Shown in pieces: positions 1 through 4,768 of a DNA stretch of 5,294 nucleotides. A model generated the notes under the pieces. It was not told where the DNA came from, searched no databases, and worked only from the letters and a program-made list of their open reading frames with translations. The number at the start of each line of letters is the position of its first letter. Position 1 is the stretch's first letter. The position numbers were made by a program, and so were the translations under genes. Origin of the DNA: Flavimaricola sp. (lineage in GTDB: Bacteria > Pseudomonadota > Alphaproteobacteria > Rhodobacterales > Rhodobacteraceae); assembly GCA_023300365.1 (NCBI GenBank), contig JALZWD010000435.1, forward strand, positions 1 to 5,294, read 5' to 3'.

Positions 1-414
1 GATCTTGGGGCTGGATGGGGCTTTCTTGCTGCCCCGATATTGGCACGCAAGGGTGTCCAATCGCTTGATTTGATCGAGGCGGAAGCCTTGTCACTGGACT
101 GCGCCCGGCAAAACGTCACCGATGAGCGGGTTCAATTCCTGTGGGAAGATGCGACGACATATCGACCTGCAAAAGGCTACGATGCCATTGTGATGAACCC
201 TCCATTTCACGTTGGTCGTACCGCTGATCCGTCGCTTGGGCGTGCGTTTATCACCTCTGCTGCTAAGATGTTGGCGGGCCACGGCAAACTGTGGATGGTT
301 GCAAACCGCCATTTGCCATACGAACAAGCCTTGAACGATACGTTCCGTAATGTTGATTTGATTGCACAGAATAACGCATTCAAAGTGTACCATGCCACGC
401 GCCCGTTGCGCTAA
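1..414 (+). CDS. RsmC/RlmG-type rRNA (guanine-N2)-methyltransferase, C-terminal part (5' end outside window)
   Basis: This is a class I SAM-dependent methyltransferase of the family that makes N2-methylguanosine in rRNA (RsmC on 16S, RlmG on 23S). The reading frame is open from base 1, so the gene starts outside the window; 137 residues are visible. The first visible residues, DLGAGWG (1-7), are the glycine-rich SAM-binding motif I. An acidic residue follows strand 2 (LIEAEA, about 24-29). NPPFH (66-70) is motif IV, the N-(D/N)PPF signature of amino-group methyltransferases acting on a base. The C-terminal VANRHLPY and NNAFKVYHA stretches match the end of RsmC/RlmG proteins, so the C-terminus is complete. 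Family members carry an N-terminal degenerate methyltransferase domain, which would lie to the left. I cannot separate RsmC from RlmG: VANRHL resembles RlmG, while FKVY resembles RsmC. The SDR gene follows 26 bases later on the same strand, suggesting co-transcription. Confidence 0.9.
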   Translation, partial: DLGAGWGFLAAPILARKGVQSLDLIEAEALSLDCARQNVTDERVQFLWEDATTYRPAKGYDAIVMNPPFHVGRTADPSLGRAFITSAAKMLAGHGKLWMVANRHLPYEQALNDTFRNVDLIAQNNAFKVYHATRPLR

Positions 415-440
415 ATTACGTCCTATCGGAGGATTGAGTC

Positions 441-1247
441 ATGTCATTTGCCATTGAAGGTAAAACCGCAATTGTGACTGGTGGTGCAAATGGCGTCGGC
501 CTTGCCATCGGAAAGCATTTTTTAAAAATGGGGGCGAACGTCGTGTTCGCGGACATGGACGAAGAACGTCTGAAGGCTGAAATCACTAATTATGCGGATG
601 AAGACAGTAAGGCACGGATATTTGCGGGTGATTTACGTCAGAAACTTACGGTCGCCAACTTGCTGTCTGCGACAATTGACGCCTTCGAAAGGGTCGACAT
701 TCTAGTAAATGCATCCCGGCAAGTGTTGTTGTCTGACCCGCTGAGCGTCGATGACACGACTGTCTCTGACTTGATCGACCAGAATTTGATGACTGCGTTG
801 CGGCTGACACAGGCAGCCGCGCGCCGTATGATCAAGCAGGCGGAAGGTCAGGATGACCAAGCTTATGTCGGGTCTATCGTGAACATCAGCTCTATTGCTG
901 CTCGTCGGGCGCATCCGGACTTGCTTGCATATTCGGTGAGTTCTGCTGCTTTGGACCAAATGACACGCTCGATGGCCGTCGCGTTGGCAGATAAGCGTAT
1001 CCGAGTGAACGCTGTTGCCTTTGGATCAGTGATGAGTGCGAGCCTGAAAGGGACGCTGCGCGAGAACGAGGAAATGCGCGAAGCAATTGTTGAGAACACG
1101 CCACTGCAGCGCATCGCCAACCCCAACGAGGTGGCAGACGCTGTGCAATATCTTGCTTCAGATGCAGCTGGATTTGTGACGGGTCAGATTATCACCGTTG
1201 ACGGCGGTCGCACGTTGATTGATCCGACAGCCGTATCGGGCCACTGA
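441..1247 (+). CDS. SDR-family oxidoreductase homologue lacking the catalytic lysine
   Basis: A 268-residue classical short-chain dehydrogenase/reductase fold of normal length. The start is supported by GGAGG at 428-432, eight bases before the ATG. The cofactor loop TGGANGVG (13-20) is intact. D38 at the end of strand 2 (VVFAD) predicts NAD(H) over NADP(H). Of the active-site tetrad, Asn (N115), Ser (S151 in NISS) and Tyr (Y164) are present, but the YxxxK lysine is Ser: Y164-S-V-S-S168. Two other signatures also differ: NNAG reads NASR (90-93), and the Pro-Gly after strand 6 reads F194-G195. The C-terminal TGQIITVDGG is typical. About ten extra residues (132-144, EGQDDQ region) sit before strand 5. 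The family would normally oxidise or reduce a hydroxyl/carbonyl group in the cytoplasm. With the proton-relay lysine gone, this protein may bind NAD(H) without normal turnover, or use altered chemistry. The substrate cannot be predicted. It probably shares a transcript with the upstream methyltransferase gene. Confidence 0.93.
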   Translation: MSFAIEGKTAIVTGGANGVGLAIGKHFLKMGANVVFADMDEERLKAEITNYADEDSKARIFAGDLRQKLTVANLLSATIDAFERVDILVNASRQVLLSDPLSVDDTTVSDLIDQNLMTALRLTQAAARRMIKQAEGQDDQAYVGSIVNISSIAARRAHPDLLAYSVSSAALDQMTRSMAVALADKRIRVNAVAFGSVMSASLKGTLRENEEMREAIVENTPLQRIANPNEVADAVQYLASDAAGFVTGQIITVDGGRTLIDPTAVSGH

Positions 1248-1631
1248 TTATTCAGGAAAACGCGCATTGCATTGTGCGATGCCGGCCTGTGCGTTGGAAA
1301 TGTTCTGCATTTGACGTTGTTCTAATGACGTCAGTTTGGCACGTTCGGCGTTCAGATCGATAGCCACCGGAACTGTACGGGTAAAGGTAGAGGTTTTCTC
1401 ACAGCGAATTCGGATCTCCACACCTTCACTGTCCCTACCAGAGCAGGTCGAGCGACGGGTTCTCACTTCTTGACGTTCTTCTAAGGCGAAACCACGTTCC
1501 AGATTGCCTTGTGTTTCCGCAATTAGCTTATCAAGGATACGGACCTCACGGTTCACTTCATCAAGACAGGCTTCGCGGGGCGTCGCACAAGCGGTCAACA
1601 AAAGAGGCACGATCAAAAGGGCGGCACGCAT
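1248..1631 (-). CDS. Small predicted outer-membrane lipoprotein, unknown function
   Basis: A 127-residue protein with a very short lipoprotein signal: MRA, a hydrophobic run ALLIVPLLL, then lipobox L12-T13-A14-C15. Residue +2 after the cysteine is Ala, not Asp, so sorting to the outer membrane is the expected default. The mature part has four more cysteines (C22, C63, C77, C121), which could pair as C22-C121 and C63-C77 in the periplasm. Two charged helical stretches (about 22-57 and 92-121, rich in E/R/L/Q) flank a central strand-like segment (about 58-91), suggesting an antiparallel helical hairpin around a small beta element. I do not recognise the family. The start is supported by an AAGGA on this strand (1639-1643), seven bases upstream. 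Its TAA stop abuts the SDR stop with no spacer, so the two transcripts must overlap. It is divergent from hemF and shares that 116-base upstream region, including the FNR-type box. Confidence 0.82.
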   Translation of the reverse strand: MRAALLIVPLLLTACATPREACLDEVNREVRILDKLIAETQGNLERGFALEERQEVRTRRSTCSGRDSEGVEIRIRCEKTSTFTRTVPVAIDLNAERAKLTSLEQRQMQNISNAQAGIAQCNARFPE

Positions 1632-1663
1632 CTGAATTTCCTTCGGTTTCTTTTTGACAGGTA

Positions 1664-1677
1664 TTGATCTACGTCAA
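1664..1677 (+). promoter_or_regulatory. FNR/FnrL-type binding site upstream of hemF
   Basis: TTGAT-CTAC-GTCAA matches the FNR-family consensus TTGAT-N4-ATCAA at nine of ten defined positions; the only difference is G at 1673. A weak -10-like element (GTATAG/TATAGC, 1704-1710) would start transcription near 1714-1717. That places the box centre (1670.5) about 43-47 bases upstream, close to the -41.5 position of activating class II FNR sites. A further TTGAC at 1654-1658 gives a wider inverted repeat with GTCAA at 1673-1677. Crp/Fnr relatives such as Dnr/NnrR can use similar boxes, so the exact regulator is open. A role in the leftward lipoprotein gene is possible but less favoured, since a start site suitably placed for that gene would nearly overlap its ribosome binding site. 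Confidence 0.7.
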
Positions 1678-1736
1678 AGGCCTGTGGTCCGGTCCATGAC
1701 ATGGTATAGCACAGATTGTTATGCAATATCAGACCA

Positions 1737-1741
1737 AAGGA
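1737..1741 (+). promoter_or_regulatory. Ribosome binding site that fixes the hemF start
   Basis: AAGGA lies six bases before the ATG at 1748. A longer in-frame start at 1721 has no purine-rich site in front of it and would place this Shine-Dalgarno inside the coding region. Starting at 1748 gives 296 residues, matching the roughly 300 of bacterial HemF. Confidence 0.75.
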
Positions 1742-1747
1742 AGATGC

Positions 1748-2638
1748 ATGTCAGATGAAATGAAAACTGAGAAAGAAACCGCCGCTGCTTGGTTTCGGAC
1801 TTTGCGCGATGAGATCGTGACTTCCTTTGAGAATTTAGAAGAAACGCAGGTAGCTGGGCCAACCGCGGACCTGCCGGCAGGTCGTTTTGAGATCACTGAA
1901 ACAACACGTGCCGCTGATGACGGAAGCGATGCGGGCGGTGGTCTTATGTCTGTCATGCGTGGCGGTCGTGTGTTTGAAAAAGTCGGCGTGAATACCTCAA
2001 CCGTTTACGGCGAACTGGGTGCTGCTGCGCAAAAGGCGATGGCGGCGCGAGGGGTCCCCGGCATGGAAGATGACCCACGGTTTTGGGCATCGGGGATTTC
2101 ATTAGTGGCCCATATGCAGAACCCACACGCCCCTGCAGTTCATATGAATACCCGTATGTTCTGGACGCCTCATGCGTGGTGGTTCGGTGGTGGGTCGGAT
2201 TTGAACCCGTGCTTGGAATATGCCGAAGACACCGCGCATTTTCACGCCACCCAAGAGGCGCATTTGGCACCACATGGCGACGACCTTTATCCCCAGCTTA
2301 AGAAATGGGCGGACGAGTATTTTTATATCCCACACCGCAAGCGCGCCCGCGGCGTCGGTGGTATTTTCATGGACGACCGGAACACTGGCGATTGGGAGGC
2401 CGACTTTGCCCTAACCCAAGACATTGGCCGCGCGTTTTTGCCCGCCTACCAACCATTGGTTGAGCGGCGTTTGAATATGAAGTGGGGCGAGGCCGAAAAG
2501 GATGCGCAATTGGTGCACCGGGGGCTCTATGCGGAATATAATCTGGTGTATGATCGCGGCACCAAGTTTGGCCTTGAGACGGGCCACGATGCCAATGCGG
2601 TGTTGATGAGCCTGCCACCGCTGGCCAAATGGCACTAG
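1748..2638 (+). CDS. hemF: Oxygen-dependent coproporphyrinogen III oxidase HemF
   Basis: The enzyme oxidatively decarboxylates two propionate side chains of coproporphyrinogen III to give protoporphyrinogen IX. It uses O2 and acts in the cytoplasm as a homodimer during haem (and, where present, bacteriochlorophyll) synthesis. The 296 residues have the family blocks in order: GVNTSTVYGE (80-89), ASGISLVAH (114-122), VHMNTR (131-136), WFGGGSDLNP (145-154), a YFYIPHR segment (191-197), RGVGGIFMDD (201-210), and a C-terminal block with NLVYDRGTKFGL and LMSLPPL. Histidines H122, H132, H166 and H196 align with H96, H106, H145 and H175 of E. coli HemF, and D151 of GGGxDLxP is the proposed catalytic aspartate. 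Nothing essential is missing. It stands alone, with an FNR-type box in its promoter region, and converges on the small gene to its right with three bases between stop codons. Low-oxygen activation of a hemF gene is known for Pseudomonas aeruginosa (Anr/Dnr); extending that here is inference. Confidence 0.97.
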   Translation: MSDEMKTEKETAAAWFRTLRDEIVTSFENLEETQVAGPTADLPAGRFEITETTRAADDGSDAGGGLMSVMRGGRVFEKVGVNTSTVYGELGAAAQKAMAARGVPGMEDDPRFWASGISLVAHMQNPHAPAVHMNTRMFWTPHAWWFGGGSDLNPCLEYAEDTAHFHATQEAHLAPHGDDLYPQLKKWADEYFYIPHRKRARGVGGIFMDDRNTGDWEADFALTQDIGRAFLPAYQPLVERRLNMKWGEAEKDAQLVHRGLYAEYNLVYDRGTKFGLETGHDANAVLMSLPPLAKWH

Positions 2639-2646
2639 CGCCTAGT
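2634..2646. repeat. Perfect 13-base palindrome holding both convergent stop codons
   Basis: ACTAG-CGC-CTAGT is a perfect inverted repeat with five-base arms and a three-base centre. The left TAG ends hemF, and the right CTA is the TAG stop of the leftward gene. There is no T-run on either side, so it is not a standard intrinsic terminator, and it may simply follow from both genes ending in AC-TAG. Confidence 0.6.
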
Positions 2647-3007
2647 CGACGGTAATAAACCGCGCGCCGGTTTCGCTGCGGGCCTCGCCAAAACCGCTGA
2701 TGTCTTGTTGCGGTTCCGGCGCAGCAAGCAGGGCGACGCTGCGTTGGCCGTGAGTGATGGACTGAAGCGCCAAGCGCAGGGCGTTGGTATCGAGGTCGTC
2801 GCTGGTGCTGGCGATTGCGTCCAACAGGCCGAATTTCTCAAGCTTGAGCGCGCCAGTGGCCAAACGGTGTTGTGCGATCTCGCGACGTCCATAGTCGGGG
2901 CCAAGGGCCGCCAACTCGGTTTGTGTGGCGGGCGCAAATGACATCGCAAGCGACAGCATCAGCAACAAACCTGAGATGCCTTTGAACAGGGCTTTGATAA
3001 CAAACAT
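2642..3007 (-). CDS. Small secreted or periplasmic protein, unknown function
   Basis: A 121-residue protein beginning MFVIKALFKGISG. An upstream in-frame ATG at 3046 lacks a ribosome site and would bury the signal peptide, whereas the ATG at 3007 has AAGGA eight bases upstream. The N-terminus is a Sec-type signal: basic residues K5 and K9, a hydrophobic core at about 11-24 (GLLLMLSLAM), and likely cleavage after A25 or A27. There is no lipobox cysteine; a single membrane anchor is an alternative if cleavage fails. The mature part of about 95 residues is polar and probably helical early on (TELAALGPDYGRREIAQHR), then Ala/Leu-rich with an acidic SDDLD patch, and ends in a Gly/Ala segment without cysteines. 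I do not recognise it. It lies 82 bases downstream of the FAD-dependent dehydrogenase on the same strand, with a GC-rich hairpin between them, so it could be the last gene of that unit. Confidence 0.75.
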   Translation of the reverse strand: MFVIKALFKGISGLLLMLSLAMSFAPATQTELAALGPDYGRREIAQHRLATGALKLEKFGLLDAIASTSDDLDTNALRLALQSITHGQRSVALLAAPEPQQDISGFGEARSETGARFITVD

Positions 3008-3015
3008 CGATCGCG

Positions 3016-3020
3016 TCCTT
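3016..3020 (-). promoter_or_regulatory. Ribosome binding site fixing the start of the small secreted protein
   Basis: On the minus strand this reads AAGGA, eight bases before the ATG at 3007. It favours this start over the in-frame ATG at 3046, which has no such site and lies in the hairpin. Confidence 0.65.
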
Positions 3021-3024
3021 GGTG

Positions 3025-3048
3025 GCGTGGGCGCGCTATGCGCCACGC
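3025..3048 (-). repeat. GC-rich hairpin between two co-oriented genes
   Basis: GCGTGG (3025-3030) pairs with CCACGC (3043-3048), and CGC (3032-3034) pairs with GCG (3040-3042). One G is bulged at 3031, and the loop is the five bases 3035-3039. It sits just upstream of the ribosome site of the small secreted protein gene. No T-run follows on either strand, so it is not a classical terminator. A role as mRNA stabiliser or partial terminator after the FAD dehydrogenase gene is inference. Confidence 0.45.
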
Positions 3049-3089
3049 TCGCCCTAGACGGCCAATGTGACGATTTCAGGGAACGCGCC

Positions 3090-4508
3090 CTAGTTTACGG
3101 GCGGGATCACCTTGCCGGGATTAAGGATGCCCTTAGGATCAAGCGCCTGTTTCACCGATTGCATCACCGAGAGGGCCACCGGGTCTTTGCGGCGGCGCAT
3201 CGTGGCCAGTTTCGAGACGCCAATGCCGTGTTCGGCCGAGAAAGAGCCGCGCAATTCCTCAACCACGTCTTCGACGGCTTCGGTCATCGCGTCGCTTTTG
3301 GCCTCGGTGTAATCGGGCGGATAGACGGTGTAATGCACGTTGCCATCCCCGAGGTGACAGACGCAGACATCCATCATATCGGGGTCGATTGCCGTCATCC
3401 GGGCGTTGGCTTTTTCAAGGAAAGTGCCAACCATATCCACCGGCACACAGACGTCGGTATTGACGAATTTGCCCAAGCCAAAGGCCACCTCGCCTGCGGC
3501 CTCGCGGCGGGCCCACATCTCGGCGCGCTGTGCCTCGTTTGTGGCAACCACCGCATCGAGGACCTCGCCGTTCTCAAGCATGCAGCCCAGCGTTTCCTCA
3601 AGCAATGTCACCACCGGAACCGAGCCATCCTCAAGTGGCGTGGCATCGCGCGGCGCGAGGGCGCCCACCTCGATCATAATGTTGATTTCGTGGGGCTCCT
3701 CAAACGGTTCGCGTGCGTCCGGGAAAAGCTTCATATGCCCCGCGATATAATTGCGCGACATCAACTCAAAGGCCTCAACCGCGCGGCCTGTGATCTCTTG
3801 CATTGTATTGAGCAGCTTGAGGGCCGCCTCAAGCGAGGGCATGGCGACCATTGCGGTGGCATAGGCGCGGGGTTTGGGGTGCAGCTTGAGGACAGCGGCG
3901 GTGATAATGCCAAGCTGTCCTTCGGCACCAACGACCAAATTGCGCAGATTAAGGCCAGAGTTGTCTTTGTGCAGCTCACTCATCAAATTCATGATGCGGC
4001 CATCGGCCAACACCACCTCGATCCCCATAACCAGATCGCGGGTATTGCCATAGCGCACGACATTCACGCCGCCCGCATTTGTGGAAAGAAAGCCGCCAAC
4101 CATCGTTGATCCGCGCGCGCCGAATGTGAGCGGGAAGATCAAGCCATGTGCATCCGCTGCGTCATGGATGGCCGAAAGGATCACCCCCGCCTCAACGATG
4201 GCCACACGCCCATCGGCGCGGATTTCGTGAATTTTGTTCAAACGGTCAAGCGAGAGCATCAATGCGCCGTCCGCCACGGTGCCGCCCGCAAGGCCGGTGT
4301 TGCCCGAAACCGGGACGACGGGTGTGGCCGTTTCATGCGCAAGGGTCAGGATGGCCGAAACTTCGGCGGTATTGGCAGGGCGCAAGACGGCCATGGGCGT
4401 AAAGGTGTATTTGCCGGTCCAATCCTTGGACCAAGGTGCCGCGTCTTTGCCACTTAGGACATAGCCCGTTCCAATGGCTGCGCGCAGCCTGTCCAAGATC
4501 TCGGTCAT
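3090..4508 (-). CDS. FAD-binding D-2-hydroxyacid dehydrogenase (D-lactate dehydrogenase / GlcD / D-2-hydroxyglutarate dehydrogenase family)
   Basis: A 472-residue flavoenzyme of the vanillyl-alcohol-oxidase fold. It would oxidise a D-2-hydroxyacid to the 2-oxoacid and pass electrons to a quinone, cytochrome or electron-transfer flavoprotein. The N-terminal FAD domain carries PVSGNTGLAGGT (66-77), which binds the FAD pyrophosphate, followed by GSTMVGGFLSTNAGG (133-147), RYGNTRD (152-158) and GAEGQLGI (194-201). The C-terminal substrate domain has MWARRE (about 331-336), the metal-binding HLGDGNVH (385-392), AEHGIG (425-430) and the terminal GILNPGKV (460-467). The two histidines and the glutamate match the metal ligands of the family, so the enzyme looks intact. 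No signal peptide is present; a cytoplasmic or membrane-peripheral site is expected. Substrate cannot be fixed from sequence: D-lactate, D-2-hydroxyglutarate and glycolate are candidates. No glcE or glcF partner lies in the window, which argues mildly against a glycolate oxidase complex. The tRNA-Met gene ends 50 bases upstream on the same strand. Confidence 0.93.
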   Translation of the reverse strand: MTEILDRLRAAIGTGYVLSGKDAAPWSKDWTGKYTFTPMAVLRPANTAEVSAILTLAHETATPVVPVSGNTGLAGGTVADGALMLSLDRLNKIHEIRADGRVAIVEAGVILSAIHDAADAHGLIFPLTFGARGSTMVGGFLSTNAGGVNVVRYGNTRDLVMGIEVVLADGRIMNLMSELHKDNSGLNLRNLVVGAEGQLGIITAAVLKLHPKPRAYATAMVAMPSLEAALKLLNTMQEITGRAVEAFELMSRNYIAGHMKLFPDAREPFEEPHEINIMIEVGALAPRDATPLEDGSVPVVTLLEETLGCMLENGEVLDAVVATNEAQRAEMWARREAAGEVAFGLGKFVNTDVCVPVDMVGTFLEKANARMTAIDPDMMDVCVCHLGDGNVHYTVYPPDYTEAKSDAMTEAVEDVVEELRGSFSAEHGIGVSKLATMRRRKDPVALSVMQSVKQALDPKGILNPGKVIPPVN

Positions 4509-4513
4509 GGTGG

Positions 4514-4521
4514 TCCTCTCC
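4514..4521 (-). promoter_or_regulatory. Ribosome binding site fixing the FAD dehydrogenase start
   Basis: The minus strand reads GGAGAGGA, five bases before the ATG at 4508. A longer in-frame ATG at 4559 begins on the last base of the tRNA CCA end and has no ribosome site, so it is not the real start. Confidence 0.75.
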
Positions 4522-4558
4522 CGTGTTGGGGTCTGGTCTATATCAAACAGGAGGGGCA

Positions 4559-4635
4559 TGGTAGCGTCAGGTGGACTTGAACCACCGACCCCAGCATTAT
4601 GAGTGCTGTGCTCTAACCAACTGAGCTATGACGCC
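4559..4635 (-). tRNA. tRNA-Met (CAT), elongator type, with encoded CCA
   Basis: All 77 nucleotides fold as a standard cloverleaf: acceptor GGCGTCA/TGACGCT, D arm GCTC...GAGC, anticodon stem CAGCA/TGCTG with loop CTCATAA, five-base variable loop GGGTC, and T arm GGTGG/CCACC with loop TTCAAGT. The anticodon CAT lies at 4601-4599. The discriminator is A, and the CCA end is encoded at 4561-4559. The first pair is a G-U wobble. The segment GAGCACA-CACTCATAATG-TGGGGTC closely follows E. coli elongator tRNA-Met. The initiator is unlikely because there is no 1-72 C-A mismatch and no run of three G-C pairs in the anticodon stem. An Ile tRNA with a lysidine-modified CAT anticodon is the main alternative, judged less likely. 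Confidence 0.95.
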
Positions 4636-4646
4636 ATGCGAGGCAG

Positions 4647-4676
4647 GGGATAGGCCGTGGGGCGTGGCCTTGTCAA
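4647..4676 (-). promoter_or_regulatory. Probable promoter of the tRNA-Met gene
   Basis: On the minus strand a consensus -35 TTGACA (4676-4671) is followed after 18 bases by TATCCC (4652-4647), a weak -10 that keeps TAT. The predicted start near 4640 is about five bases before the mature tRNA, and the stretch between is GC-rich, as in many stable-RNA promoters. The -35 is convincing; the -10 is not. Confidence 0.5.
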
Positions 4677-4768
4677 ATGCAAAACGCGCGAAAGGGGCTG
4701 GATTTCGGTGGATTTGCCCGGCAGCTTGCGGGGCAGGCGAATGAGACCCCTTGGGCAAAGGCATGATG

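Noticed and set aside
1654..1682. A sigma-70 promoter using TTGACA at 1654-1659 for hemF
   Set aside because: The position 17 bases downstream (1677-1682, AAGGCC) has no resemblance to a -10 element; the TTGAC is better read as part of the FNR-type repeat region.
1721..1747. A nine-codon N-terminal extension of hemF starting at 1721
   Set aside because: It has no Shine-Dalgarno of its own and contains the AAGGA that serves the ATG at 1748; the shorter form matches the family length.
2925..4109. A 394-codon open frame on the + strand, antisense to the FAD dehydrogenase gene
   Set aside because: The opposite strand holds an intact flavoenzyme with all family motifs. The antisense translation is rich in His, Gly and Arg, without domain features, and no ribosome site supports it. 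High GC with third-position bias readily removes antisense stops.
3090..4508. glcD of a glycolate oxidase operon
   Set aside because: The family matches, but no glcE or glcF is adjacent, and other members (D-lactate, D-2-hydroxyglutarate dehydrogenases) fit equally well, so the symbol was not given.
4509..4559. A 17-codon N-terminal extension of the FAD dehydrogenase starting at 4559
   Set aside because: Its ATG begins on the final A of the tRNA CCA end, and the strong GGAGAGGA lies inside it, just before the ATG at 4508.
4559..4635. Integration site or island boundary at the tRNA gene
   Set aside because: No duplicated tRNA 3' end, integrase or other mobile gene is visible on either side within the window.
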